Shown here piece by piece: positions 1 through 12,607 of a stretch of 64,000 bases of DNA. A program made the position numbers and the translations under genes. Location: contig OX485804.1 in assembly GCA_950295325.1 (NCBI GenBank), positions 57,412,001 to 57,476,000 on the forward strand. Direction: 5' to 3'. Under the pieces are notes generated by a model that made no database searches, had not been told where the DNA came from, and was given only the letters and a program-made list of their open reading frames with translations. Within the stretch, counting starts at the first letter, position 1. The number at the start of each line of letters is the position of its first letter. This DNA comes from Polytrichum commune. Its lineage: Eukaryota; Streptophyta; Polytrichopsida; Polytrichales; Polytrichaceae.

Positions 1-967
1 TTATTTGCCTCAATTCGTACATGGTGTTCAAGGATCCGGAGTCTCCAACCTACACCGTAAGTATAACACATCACAATTGTTTCTATTTAATTATTTTGGT
101 ATTATTTGCATTGTATATAGTTTTAACACAATTTACATTTTTTTGTAGACTCCGGCATTTATGACTCATGTCTTGGTAAGGGATTTTACTACCACAAAAT
201 CCACGAGACAACCAAACTCCACTTTTTTTGGCACTGGATTGAAAAGCAAAAACTTGCTTTTCAATTTTGTGGATGAAAAAAACATGCTTCTTCAAAAATC
301 GGGAAGACCTTGGAGGGGGCCATATCAAAAATCGCCGCGTTTTTTTCAAGATCTTATTGAATTGTTTACACCATCGAATGGACGCGTTGTTGATTTGACA
401 TGTTCCACTGGAGCTTCTATCCTAGCAACACGCGCATGTGGCAGACATCTTCTTGCATTTGAGGGTAATAATGACATGTTTGAGCACATATTGAAACCGC
501 TTTTGGAAAACGTTTTGAAAGAAGGGTCATCTAAGGAGAATATACAAGATCTCACAAAAGAAGATGATAACCTCTCGGATGAGGAGATGCTTGAATTTGA
601 GTGTGAGTAAGTTTTAATACAATAAATTTTTATTCAAATCATTCGTTTCATTCAATTCATTGGTTCATTTTTATTTCTTCACATTATTTACATGTTTCAT
701 CGATTTGATTTCAAGAATACGATTGAAAAGAGGACATGTCTCCCGTTTTGGGCACATAGACAATTCCTACGAAGTCCAAGCCGTAGCCCGCATCTCCCAT
801 CATATGCCGAGAATGTTGCAATTGCAATGTTGAATCTCGAAGATTCGGATCCAAATGAAGAATCTTGCTATAGTTCCAAAATCAATTCGCAATGCAAAGG
901 TGCTCGAATATATATAGATGACGAGGCAAAAGATAGTTTCATGTCTAGTGCTACTACTGATGAATAA
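1..967 (+). CDS. DNA methylase-like protein, 3' part of a spliced gene
   Basis: The gene runs in from the left edge. Proposed exons are <1-56, 149-606 and 733-967, joined by GT-AG introns that keep one frame and end at TAA 965-967. The 608-610 TAA would end the protein if the intron at 607 is not spliced. The middle exon shows the layout of the C-terminal half of beta-class N4/N6 DNA methylases (PF01555 type): a segment QKSPRFFQDLIELFTP, then the strand-loop VVDLTCSTGASILATRACGR, then LLAFEGNNDMF. This matches the order in which such enzymes pair K-P-x-x-L with the SAM loop DPFxGSG and an acidic residue binding the ribose. Here the loop is DLTCSTG, so the canonical residues are altered. The catalytic DPPY-type motif would lie upstream of the window. 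The last exon is acidic and low in conserved features. The function is inferred from motif order only; it could be an inactive or transposon-carried relative. Confidence 0.55.
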
Positions 968-3900
968 ATTTTTGGACTTCATGTTGTTTATCCTTCTCAA
1001 CCCTCTTATTACTAAACCCTAAATCATCATTTTTAAGGCCACAATTCCACGGTTATAGGATATTGGTGGCCCTATTACCAAAATTTTCATCTTCCTCACT
1101 GCTCATAAGTTACCGCTCATTGCTCACTGCTCATAAGATAGCACTCCCCCCCCCTAAAACTACCCCTCCTTTGCATGTGGGGGCGCAAGCATGGTCAAGT
1201 ACATAGCTCCAGTACCATGCATAGGTTTAATTGAATGTGATTCAAAACTATATACTAACTTTGAATTCTATGAAGGAAAAAACCATAAACATTTGAAAAA
1301 TGCATTAATCTACAAAGCCAAGCAATTCATGTTGATAATTTTTTTCAAGAAAAAATCTCTTATTTTAGAAGACAATACAAGTAGTGTGCAAGAAGGTACA
1401 TCGAACACGTCATTGTCTAAAAATTGTTTAAAATATGACAAAATTACATTAAATTGATGTGTTTCTACAAAATTTTGCAATGATGCCCTCAAGTTTATAA
1501 TGTATTCAAGGAATATGGAAAAAAAAATATCCAACCTCCGAATATTTAAGGTCATGAAATCTACGTCCAAAACCAAGTTGAGTCATTACCTTTTGAGCAT
1601 CACTTTTAGTGATAAGTTTTGAAGATCTTATCTTGATATTCTAAATTTGAATACCTAACACAAACAGAAGGTGCCATGAAAAAATTACCCAAATTCAACA
1701 ACACTTTGCTACTACTTTTGGGTGTTTGACCAAAACATTTATGGTTTTAAGTATACCAGAGCACTTTTCCCGTATACTTGACTGTGCTTGCTCTTGTGGT
1801 CCTTATCAGCGCAAGGAAATTACTCCTAGGACTCATGCTTTTATTGAAAAATGCACCTCCCGAGGCCACCTTGGATGCCAAATTGGCCACGTGTTTGCAA
1901 GACCCTTGCAAAAGGAAACAAATCGTGCGAGATTGACATTCCGAGAGCGGTGAGGAAGCGCATGATAAAGAGGTAGAGGGGGTGGCCGGCATGCAACAAG
2001 GTACTTACATCCCATGTTCATTTGGACCAAGTTACCGATTTCTCGGGCTCTTTGCAATTGGGATTAATTGTACAACCTTGGAAAGCATGGTGGGGACATG
2101 CAACGATCTCAATTGTACAAGAAGGGAAAGCAATCGCCAACCACCTAGATAGCTTTCCACAACAACTTCCAATAGGGGCCACTTAGGTCATCCTCCTCCC
2201 CCCCCCCCCCAACCTTTCTTCCTTCTCATGGGCCACTCGAGGTTGTAGGCCATCCACCGTGGACACCTAAGGTAGGTGCGGGCAATATTCCTTCAAGGGC
2301 TCCATACACTAAGGTAGGACATTAGCTCTTAAATGCAAAGTGCCCCCCCCCCTTCCAAACTTTGGAAACTACGGACAAAAGAGCACTTTGCATAATTCAC
2401 ACGTACTATCAAACTCACACCCGAAAAATTCTCATTTATGTTTCATGCTTTCTTGGCAAAAAGGGGAGCGTTCATTGTGCCCAAACTTCAAAAGGATCTC
2501 CGGCGAGGGGTGGAAAGTTTCAAGATCTAAGGCTTAATGGCACCGGTGGGGATTTGCCACGTCTATCCGATACCTAGTAGTTGAGACATTTTGTGGAACC
2601 TCTTGAGACTCAAAGAATGGAATAAGCATAGATCCAACGTACAATTCGTACATTGGTCCAATCATATTCCATGCATGCACTCGGAAAAAAGAAACCTAGA
2701 ACCAAAGATTGGTCCTTTTTGTATTGTAGAAGAATAACTCACACGTATGTACTCTTGTTGGATGGGTGTGTGACCTTATATACCGTAGGAAGAATTTCAA
2801 GAGTTTCCAAAAGTAGTGTAAATTGTATCCTAGAATATTCTTCTTTGATACTATCTAGGGTTGTATGCCATGCTAGAATCTTCATATTTATGTAGAATAA
2901 CTATAAGTACTAATATGGTACAAGAGTGGTATTGTCTCAAATAGTGACTTGGATATAAAAAGATTCTCTCATTTTTGATACTGGCAAGTTTAAATAGGTA
3001 TATGATTGGTATTAGATCTTTGATATAGGCCGAGTAAGTTCCTTGCTACCATTATTGATTTTGTGTATTGGTACCATACATTCCACTATATACCGATCTA
3101 ACATTGGTATATACACCGTTCTTATGACTAAGGGTGGGCTGGGTACATGGACAGTTGGGGTACCATAAAGGAATATTCCACACCAAAAATGTTCATGTTT
3201 TAAGGCTTTGAAGTAGGTCATAATAATACCTTCTTGTAAACATAAGAAATCATAAAGTTCGATCAAGTTATTTAAGATCAATAGAGTGATATGACAAATA
3301 GAAGTAGGTTCAGTAAGATACCAACTTACAATTGTAGATTATTTAACTTAGAAAAAAACGATCCAAACCTACCTTGCACTACCCCATTTATGGTGTTTTG
3401 TGTCACTTACTATTTGGAATTAGTCCATGCTATGATGTTTTATTCAAAATGTGAATCTCTAAATGTAATGTTGTTTATGCTTTATAATGTCCAGACAACT
3501 CATTTAACATTTGTTGGCAATTCTGGTATACATATACCAAGAAGTAACAATCTTGTGTAATTTCAAATCAAGTGACACCAAACACACATCAAAGGATGGA
3601 CTTTGTTGAATGACAAGTGTGTTCTAACTTGAATCATGTGATTCAGAAAGAGTTGGCACACAAGAATGCAAGTATAATTCGGTTGAGTAGCATCAAATGC
3701 AAAAAAAGAACAATATCTTCGTTTGTTTTAATTACTTATGACTTTCATTGTCACATACTATTTGGAAAATTTACACAATGCTATGAAGTTTTATGTTATC
3801 AAAGATCTCAATTCTCACAAACAAGGTACAAATAGTTGGCAGATTTGAAAAGTTACATAGTTCTCAAATCCAAGTGTTGTGCTCATGCCTATCACTAACA

Positions 3901-4064
3901 GCATAATATGACTTGACCTCGGCGACTCATCTTGTGTTGGTGAATTTTCCTGCGAATCTACTATAGTGGTGGATTTTTAGAGCTTTTGTGACGCGTGATG
4001 ATTTTCGCCGACGCAAGATGAGTTGATTAGGTCTCATGTGCTTGTAGTTAGTGGCTATATTGAT
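968..4064. other. Gene-free AT-rich stretch
   Basis: I see no convincing gene. The short open frames have no recognisable motif or splice partners. Homopolymer C runs occur near 1146, 2201 and 2343. The sequence looks like decayed intergenic or transposon DNA. Confidence 0.5.
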
Positions 4065-4317
4065 CACTATATTCGTTAATTTGAGACTTTCTCTTGTCTC
4101 AAATTAATATATGAACCACAACAACATGGTCTAATGTTTGGGTCGTCCTACCTAAACCATCTTGATATGAGGTCTTAATTGGGTTCTTGATATGAACACC
4201 CGCTTCAAAGTATTTGCATCTTACAACATTCTCCAATATTTGTGTGATTTTATCCATGTTCTTATATTTGTAACTGTCTCAAAATGCCGAAAAAGTCCCA
4301 AATTAACGAATATAGTG
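4065..4317. mobile_element. Foldback (MITE-like) element
   Basis: The ends are inverted repeats: CACTATATTCGTTAATTT at 4065 matches the reverse complement of the segment ending at 4317 over about 26 bases, with one or two mismatches. A second small hairpin (TTAATTTGAGAC against GTCTCAAATTAA) follows the left terminus. No open frame is present and no clear target duplication is visible, so the superfamily cannot be named. Confidence 0.5.
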
Positions 4318-4669
4318 AATTTGTGGAGGACGGGTAGTTGCATCCAAACCAAAACTTAATAAAATATTGGGGGCTAATGAAGTAGCTTCATATAATGGCA
4401 TAATATGAATATGTTGAATGTGCACACTTACCTTTATAAAACCTCATGTGTGCATTGGGTGCGCATCATATTTACATAGACATCCTTTTTACACCAATTC
4501 TCATCTAGGAAAAATAAAAAATAAAAAATCAGGTTACTTGTGAAAGATTTTCAAGGATGGAGTTTTCACAAAATCACAGACTTAACATGATTTCAACTTT
4601 GAAAAGGGCTAGAGGTGAGATCATACAAAAAAAAAGAGTTAGAGCCAAAAGTGAATATTTTTTTCTTTT

Positions 4670-4990
4670 TGTAAGTAATCACATAGACCCTCTCAATGAG
4701 GTTCACGAATCACTGCATATTGAACCTAGAATGATGTCTATATCATGAGTACAATGTAACCGAGTCTCATCTTGAGACATGTCATTTTGATGCATGATGT
4801 TAACTACATGCCTTAACATGAACCAACAGAATACGGAGTGTCCGATTAAAAAGAGTGACCACATATTAAGACCCACATGATACCTTAAGTGCGAGCTCCT
4901 CCACTTGAACAAAAACACCCAACCAACACGCAACCACCTTCGTGGTTGCTCATGGTTCACGCAACCTTTGTGGGTCACAAATGTCATGAA
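4670..4990 (+). repeat. Dispersed repeat family A, diverged copy
   Basis: The run from the 'cacatagaccctc' segment through 'gagtgaccacatatt' is shared with 50695-50900. Parts also match the better-preserved copies at 6175, 14445 and 46795. No coding capacity is visible. Confidence 0.4.
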
Positions 4991-6174
4991 GTCATATGAT
5001 TAATGTACGATGGGATGCATGATCGTACACAATATTATTGATTATTGAGCTTGATTGAACAAGTGACTCTTCCTCTCGAGCTGGATTGAACAAGTTACTC
5101 TTCCTCTTGAGGTGGAAATCAGAGATTGATTGCGTGTCAGTCTTCATCTTGTAATCCACGAAGGAGGTTTTCACCGCCGAGGTTGACGGCCACGACTTTT
5201 GCTTCCGATTAATTGTGAATTTGAGGCGGTCAGATTGAAGACGACGAGGATGGATCGTGACCGGGATGTTTCAGCTTTAAGTAAGAGCTGTTGATTGATC
5301 TCCACCCACTCTCAAAGATGTGGAGTCAAGCTCAGATCAATGAATTGCAATCCCTTTTGGCCTAACTTCCGTGATCTCTGCGCAACTTACAAAACGAGCC
5401 TGACATTGACGAGTCGAGTTGATGTGAACTTTGAAGCTCGTCACGCAGAAAACTGTGACAGAAAACTTCTTTTCATTGACAGCACATGCATGAGGAATGT
5501 CTGTGGTACTGGAACTTTATGTTGTTTTAGGTGAAATTTGTACTGGCAGTCGAAAAGGTTGTAACAAATGATTGAATCGCTTAAGCTTACTCGGCTGTTG
5601 AGAATTGAGATCCAGTAACATAATCGCTCATCTGATGATGCCACATGTTGACACGAAGTTCACATTTGAGAATGCGGTGACTTGATTGACTCACAAACTT
5701 AGTACACTCTAAACTCTGTAATATTAACCTCCGTAATGTTACTCCTTCTCTTATATCCCGAAACCCTAGGGAACGGATGTTCTCGGTTGAAATTGCATTC
5801 TTTGTCGTCACGTTACCTTTCCATATATCACAGGTTTTGATATTAAAGTATATCATTGAAGAATTCAAACCACACTTGCACGCATCACGTTGTCATCATT
5901 GTAATCATTGGTATTATTGTGAATCAGATGTTGATTTTGTGTTATTTCATGATATCATATGTTACATCAATTCTCTTTTATCATGCATCCATGTTAACAT
6001 TACAGAACATCTTAACATCACATGCACTTTGGGTCCCCACAAGCGTGGTATTATGGAGTTTGGAGTGTACATCAAACTTGAAGTATGGGACACATTGATG
6101 ACGTCTCAAATGTTCAGTGACTAGATGAGGTAGACATTTGTTAATGGATACTTTTCTGTCTCCACTCTCTTATA
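4991..6174. other. Gene-free stretch, slightly richer in GC
   Basis: Open frames at 5295-5534 and 5777-6124 carry no motif I recognise. The stretch near 5160-5330 has gene-like base composition, but no consistent exon chain can be built. Confidence 0.3.
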
Positions 6175-6445
6175 GTATGATATGGAATAAGCAATTTGTG
6201 TGAGATGACCAACAAACCCAAATCATGCATGTAGCAGTTTGCCTCATAGTTTTTGGAGCTCACACAAATATCTTATTCATTATCAAAGTGAAGTTTCTCG
6301 TGCTCATTAAGTGGTCATACAGGTCTCCCAAACATATTGATCATTGAGCCCAAAATTGTTAGCATTTTTTAGGCATGTAGGCCAATATCTTTAAACACGT
6401 CTCTTTGGTGCCCGTTCTTAGATCTATACCTAACCACATTTGACA
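6175..6445 (+). repeat. Dispersed repeat family A
   Basis: The segment shares a core with 14445-14715, 46795-47075 and, inverted, 57350-57645. The core includes 'tcaaagtgaag', 'tgctcattaagtggtcata' and 'caatatct..aaacac'. No gene is carried, so it is probably a non-autonomous element whose boundaries I cannot set exactly. Confidence 0.6.
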
Positions 6446-7369
6446 TTATTTCCGGACCCCAACTCGACAATCAGAGTGATGGGAGGGTGGTGGATGTTTA
6501 TTATTTCCACAATAAATTTTCATCCACACTAGAACTATTTAGTGTACACTATTTATGGTATTTAGTGCCATATACACAATTAGTTCTGGGAAGGGCTTAA
6601 ACTCCAATGACCAGAGGTCTCGAAGTGTCATGTCCATTAATTGCCAACATGATACTATTTGTCAACATAAGCAACTTTTTTAAGTGAAATATCATTTACA
6701 CTATAATGACAAATAGTGGAGCACATTGGGATACTTGAGATGTTAGTTCTATGTTTTAGTATGGCACATGGGGAAGACATTATTGAGGATACTAATGCCA
6801 ACTATCATTTGTGTACATTTTAGCAAACTTGTAGACCATTGGATAACATAGGCATACACCTCATAACACTATTAAACGTACTCATGCCAAGATATTATTA
6901 AGCACACCTGAACACCAAATGTCATGAGGTGACACTAAGGATGAAGTTGTTGATCATTAATATAACCTAGCATACGCTTCAAAACAGGGTACTAAATGAC
7001 ACGATAATTACACATGTCACACTAAATGCGGCAATTGGGGTAATGGTAAGATCATGTGATCCCCATTATAGTGGTTCCTAGCAAAGCAACAACAAGTAAA
7101 GATGGAATCACGGGTGGGGGTGTGAATGCAAGGTGTAGTATGTTGGACATGTACAAAGGCTTTTTTTGCCCAATTTCGTGGAGCTCTCGAATTGGACCGA
7201 CTTGAAGGTAGAGTAGCGTGTAGTGGTGAGTTGCCGGGTGATCTCAAAACATGAAGCAAACTGGGACAAAAGTTAAAAGTTGTTGAAGATCCCGATATTT
7301 TCTTGCCCAAATTTGCATAATATGCATCTTATAAGGTGAACCAATGTCTCTCGCATGCACTACCTCAAA
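6446..7369. other. Gene-free intergenic stretch
   Basis: Nothing beyond AT-rich sequence is visible. The minus-strand open frame at 7017-7310 has no recognisable motif. Confidence 0.4.
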
Positions 7370-7925
7370 GTCATGAAAACTTTACATGTGAAGGTCCGGG
7401 TGAGTCTAGGATGCAGTCTCATCTCTCTAAGACTCATTGATTTCTTTAAAAGCAATGAAAGCAATTATCCACCAAATAGTCATCAAATATCACACCTATG
7501 TCAATACAATAACCAAATGGAAAGTACCTTGTTTTGTCTAATTAGTGTGGGTTACCGTTCGGAGTAACGTGTTGCTATTAGTGTATATTGACATTCTTAT
7601 TTTTAATCAACTAAGATATATCGTATTCTTCCATGTGCATACTCACTACTTATGTTATTTGAGTAGAAAATGATACTCTCAATAAAGTGTTATGGCAAAG
7701 CGTAACTCCAAATGGTAACTTACACTAATTAGACAAAATGATGTAGATTATAATCAAGTATTTCTACTCTCCCCACATAGATATATAGTGTGAACTTTAA
7801 CATGTAACTCACATAGAGTCCTCTTACCGCAAGGTAAGCAATAAACCCTAGTATGTACCAAGAGGACTCTTGAACAAGGTGGGGCCAATGGGCTCAAATG
7901 CATAGACTTAGTGTAATATCAATCT
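7370..7925. repeat. Tandem duplication, first copy (interrupted)
   Basis: This block and 7926-8276 are diverged direct copies. Shared segments include 'agcaatgaaagcaat', 'cacctatgtcaata', 'ctccccacatag', 'catgtaccaagaggactct' and 'ccaatgggctcaaatgca', in the same order. The first copy is longer because a 207-bp inverted-repeat element sits inside it. Confidence 0.7.
7532..7738. mobile_element. MITE nested in the first duplicate copy
   Basis: Inverted termini beginning TTTTGTCTAATTAGTGT pair over about 36 bases with few mismatches. The second duplicate (7926-8276) lacks the block and continues straight from the left to the right flank, so it is effectively an empty site. Target duplication and superfamily are unclear. 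Confidence 0.65.
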
Positions 7926-8276
7926 TATGAAAATACATGACAATTTTACGAGTACATATCCGGTTGAGACTAGGATGCCACATACATCTTTCACATTAGT
8001 GCCTCCAAATTTTTATTTTTTTAATAAGCAATGAAAGCAATACACCAAATATTCATCAAATATCTCACCTATGTCAATATATTAATCAAACAAAATAGAA
8101 ATAGAAATCACATATTTTTATTCTCCCCACATAGGGATATAGTGCAATTTAACATGTAACTCAAATGAAGCCCATCTATCGCAATGTAGATAGTAAATCC
8201 TAGCATGTACCAAGAGGACTCTTAAACAAGCTAGGGCCAATGGGCTCAAATGCACAAACTTGGTGTAATGTCAATG
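7926..8276. repeat. Tandem duplication, second copy
   Basis: Diverged direct copy of 7370-7925 without the inserted MITE. It ends with the shared 'ggtgtaatgtcaat' segment. Confidence 0.7.
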
Positions 8277-9405
8277 TTTGTTGTTCTTCTTTTGGTTCAC
8301 TCTCACCTTAAAGTAAGCTAGAGGCTAGAGCTTGAAAACGTGTCTACGCGAACTCATCCATTGAAATGTGAAACAAAGAGAGCAACTCTATCACTCAAGA
8401 AGGTTTCTTTTTAACCTTATATGGTTACACAAATAACATCATATTAAAATCATAAACTTTGAATTAGTCCAGTGGTGTTCAATTGGAATGAATCGGCTCT
8501 CAACTTACTGGAAGCTCAATTTCAGCAGAGTCCCTTCATCCCACGGGTACCTCACTAGTGAAATATTAGAAATAAGGTGAGCCTAATATAGGAAACTCTT
8601 TGCTTTTGCAAGAATTTTTTTGAAAGATATTCAATGTAATATAGCATCAATTCTATTCACATATTGCATTATAAATACTATATGGTACCCTACAATGTCT
8701 TGTATTTAATTTAATTTTTTTAATAGAATTACATATAGGGTACTATGTACAAGATGATAAAAAACTTTGTAGAGGGTCCTAAGGTTTTTCTGCTTATAAC
8801 CTCAACTCTTGAGCATTTGGTAGTGTTCTTGTAGTGCTCAATTATGTTATTGCAGTGGTCTTGTATTGTTTAGTGATGATCTGGACATCTTGTTCATCAT
8901 GTTGTATTCATGTCATTGTTTGGTGTCTCAGACCCTTGTCAATATTGTATTCCACCCTTTATCAACATACTTAATAACATAAGGCAACCCTTGTCTTATG
9001 TTAATAAGTTGTCTTATAATATTAGTAAGCATGTTAACAAAGGGTTCCTTAAAACACCACACATATGGTGATTTTCATCAACGTAGAAGAGGCAATTTCT
9101 AAAGTGACATAGAGTTCAGTTTAAATGAGAAAGAGAGTTCAAACTACCAAAGAATGCAAGACAATGGGGCAGAGTATAAGTAGAAAAAAACAATGTATTA
9201 GAAAAAGGAAAAATATTAGATAAATAGTCCCCATCCCCACAAAACCTTCAACACATGTATATACAAAAACCATGAGATAGTGAGGCACTCGTGCTTCATC
9301 TGCAAGCTCTACATTGATCAAGGTAAATGTTCTAGGCCACACTATAAAAGAACAAACCAACACTAAAAATATTGGGGATATTATTATGCATGCACACTAT
9401 ATTCC
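8277..9405. other. Gene-free AT-rich stretch
   Basis: No supported gene. Small local repeats of a 'cttatgttaataa' type occur near 8970-9030. The open frame at 9139-9363 shows no recognisable domain. Confidence 0.4.
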
Positions 9406-9413
9406 AACCCACA

Positions 9414-10247
9414 CATGGGTGGGTCACTCTATAAGATTTTTGTGCACCATTGTGGTGGAGGGGTAGTTGTTTAGGGGCTATTATACTTGCAAGGCATGAT
9501 TTAAAGGTTCCCTGTAATTTCTTCTCTAAAACGACCTATTTGTTTGCACCCTATCATTACTTATATTTCCCATGCCAATGTAATTTATTGTAGTCTATAT
9601 TCCTTTTAAGTAATAAAAAGTAATTTATGTCCATACATACCATTGCATACAAACCATTACATACATACAAAATCTATGTTCATACATACTATTGCGAACA
9701 CGGTTTCTAAAGTCATGAACTTTAGTGGGACTTCAAAAAAAACATAGCCACATCACAAGATACACACTTGCATATCATTTACAACCATATCAACAACTAA
9801 AATATCATACACCATATGCATTACAAAAGTGTAGTTGTATTCACCAAAAAAAAAATGATTATGTGCTAAGAAACACAACTCTCGCTCTTTAGGAGCATGC
9901 GCATGAGCATAAAGGAAATCCTATATGGGTTAAAAGAAAGTGACACCTCAACATTTTACAACCTCTTGCGATTTTTGAATCCCCCTAGCTCCCAGTTCTT
10001 GATTATGATTCTTGATTATACTAAAGATAAACCCTAGGATCTTAACCTTCAACCCCAATATCAAATCTCCTAAAAAGTAATGGCCCACATTTTGTACTTA
10101 TCTACTTTACTTATAAAGGGATTGTTTGCTTGTAATGGACCCTTGATTATTTGGAGTTCCTTTATAATTTTTTATTTCATATGAACTTAATCCTCCCTAT
10201 ATTATGTTGCACCTCATTTGTAAATTGCACTAAGTAACCCACCTATG
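9414..10247. mobile_element. hAT-type MITE, longer copy
   Basis: The termini CATGGGTGGGTCACT (left) and the complement of AGTAACCCACCTATG (right) are imperfect inverted repeats. The flanks AACCCACA (9406-9413) and AACCACAA (10248-10255) look like a decayed 8-bp target duplication. The sequence near both ends matches the copy at 11746-12243 closely, but about 330 extra bases lie in the middle. No transposase is encoded. Confidence 0.6.
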
Positions 10248-10255
10248 AACCACAA

Positions 10256-11737
10256 TATATAACATTGAAGGTCTACATTGTAGGTTAAAATATTTTTATT
10301 GGATGGAGGATAGTGTGCATTTGAGAGACTTCCAACAAAGTGAAATCCAATTTATGTATTACAAGTCCTACCTAAGTCTTGAGGGTTATGAATCTAAGAT
10401 CTGAATACCTAATTTTTTTACAAAAAAAAAACTTCAACCACATTAAAAATTAGCTCCTTGTTATATATGTTACTTATCCTAAAATGGGATTTTATAGATT
10501 TTTGTATTTTGTAGAAACATTATAGTTCCCATCAAAGTCATATGCCAGTAGCACGGGTATGTGAAGAGACTAATGCAAAACTAATCCCTCAAATATATGG
10601 CTCCACTCTATTTTAATGCGTGATGGTGCATACTATGGGCCACACTATAGCACAACAAAGGGTGATTCACACCACAAGTATGCCCAAAACAATGTAGTTT
10701 CCCAAGGAAGGCACCTCTATAGCAAAATTGGCATACATGTGCAAGAACCAAGTATTTGTTTAGAGGCTAATTATGGATCCTATAATAATGAAAAATCCCT
10801 ACTTATCATCATTTTCCTCCACCCTTATTATAAAATTCAAAATTGTGCAAATAAATTGCACCCTATAATACTCATAAAAAGTAGGTGTTCAAATTTTTCC
10901 TTGTGGTATTAGAGTGGAGTTCCTTGTTTGATGATGTCTATCACCTAAGGAAACATACCAGAATGGCTACGCTATCTTTTCTTGCACATCACTTCTATGT
11001 AAATTGCCAGTGAACTCCCCTAGTGTAGTTTAAAATGAGATGGGATGGTCTAGATCTTTTCCACCAATGAAAGGTTTTAGATGTCAATGGTGATGGGCCT
11101 TCAAGCTCTCGTGTAAAGTTGCCCTAAGTCACCTTCTTCATTTATCTCGGGGTGGGTGCTTAGGAAAGTTGGAAAAACAATGTGAGTGGAAACATAGGCT
11201 CCATTTAAAGGGCACTACCAAAATGTTGTGTCACATTAATGTATGTTGCCAACGCCTTTTAAGCGAGGTCGTCATGAAATTGACTAAATACTAGGGTGAT
11301 TCTCAATCAAGGGAAGGGGGCCTCAATGTAGCCCCATACATTATCACATGGATGTATGAAATGGTATTTATTGGGAATTTGGCTTACAAAGTGTACATAT
11401 GGGATAAGTATTGTTCCAACTAATTTTGTAGAAATAAGTAAGGTGTATGAATTTTGGAAGAGAGGTGAGTGTGCCTCAAGGCCCCCCAAGGTTTCTCACA
11501 AGATGATTCAGATACTTCATCTTGAGATATCTTATAACCCCCAGCCCCCACCTAAAACCAAAAATAAATAAAGAAGAGTAAAAAGTCACATATGTTCAGC
11601 CATGAACCAATATTTATTATCCCTTGTGTCATACTTCAATGAATTTGTTGATGGAACTATATGTATGAGCATGTATACAACAGGTGCCTATTTTCTTTCT
11701 AATCACTTATATTATGTATACATAATTGAAACAATTT
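10256..11737. other. Gene-free AT-rich stretch
   Basis: No gene can be supported. The frame at 10616-10912 has no motif and no splice context. Confidence 0.4.
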
Positions 11738-11745
11738 ACTCTAGA

Positions 11746-12243
11746 CACGGGTAGATCACTCTAAGGCATTTTTGTGCACCACGTGCGGCTGGGGGTTATT
11801 TGTTTTGGGGCTATTTACCTTCAAGGGTTGAATTAAAGCCTCCCTATAATTACTTAAATTTCAAAAATGGCCCATTTGTTTGCACCCTTCCATTACTTAT
11901 ATTGTCCAAGTCACTGCAATTTTTTGTACTCTATATTCCTTTTAAGTAATTTTGGACAGACGGAAATCCCAATTATCATCCATCCCCGTGAGTCCCAAAC
12001 CCATTTGCATACCATACTAAACATACCTTCTAGGATCCTTATCTTCAGCCCCTATATTAATTTTACAAAAAAAATAACGGCCCACATTTTATGTCCATCT
12101 AACTTACTTATAATGGGATTGTTTACATTTAATGGCCCCTTCATTATTTGGAATTCCTTTATAATTTTTATTTCAAATGATTTTAATCCTCTCTATATTA
12201 TGCCGCACGTCGTTTTTAAAATGCACTAAGTGATCTACCTGTG
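11746..12243. mobile_element. hAT-type MITE with intact 8-bp target duplication
   Basis: The left terminus CACGGGTAGATCAC and the right terminus (reverse complement CACAGGTAGATCAC) are inverted repeats. The element is flanked on both sides by the identical octamer ACTCTAGA (11738-11745 and 12244-12251), as expected for hAT-superfamily transposition. The 498-bp element has no transposase, so it would depend on an autonomous relative. It is paralogous to 9414-10247. Confidence 0.85.
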
Positions 12244-12607
12244 ACTCTAGAGACCCAAATTTACCGTATATATACATGAAACTATTATCTGGCTCCCACT
12301 CTCAAAGAAGAGAAATATGTTTTTTTGTTAAAAAAAAGAGGGAAAAAAGAAAACCATACTTGAAATTTGTAAACCGATCTTAAATACTCAAATTCTTGTT
12401 GGATTACTCCAAAATTTGATGTTATGATGCTCAAATTACTCTAAATCAAATGTTAGATATGCTCAATACATGGGTATCATTTTATTTTATTTTAAAACAA
12501 ATTTTTGAATCCCCACCTATTAAAATCTTGTAACAATAAACTTATCAAAGGCTTACGAATTGAAACATATAAAATAGCTAGCCTTCCAAAGTCTTACAGT
12601 TATACTA

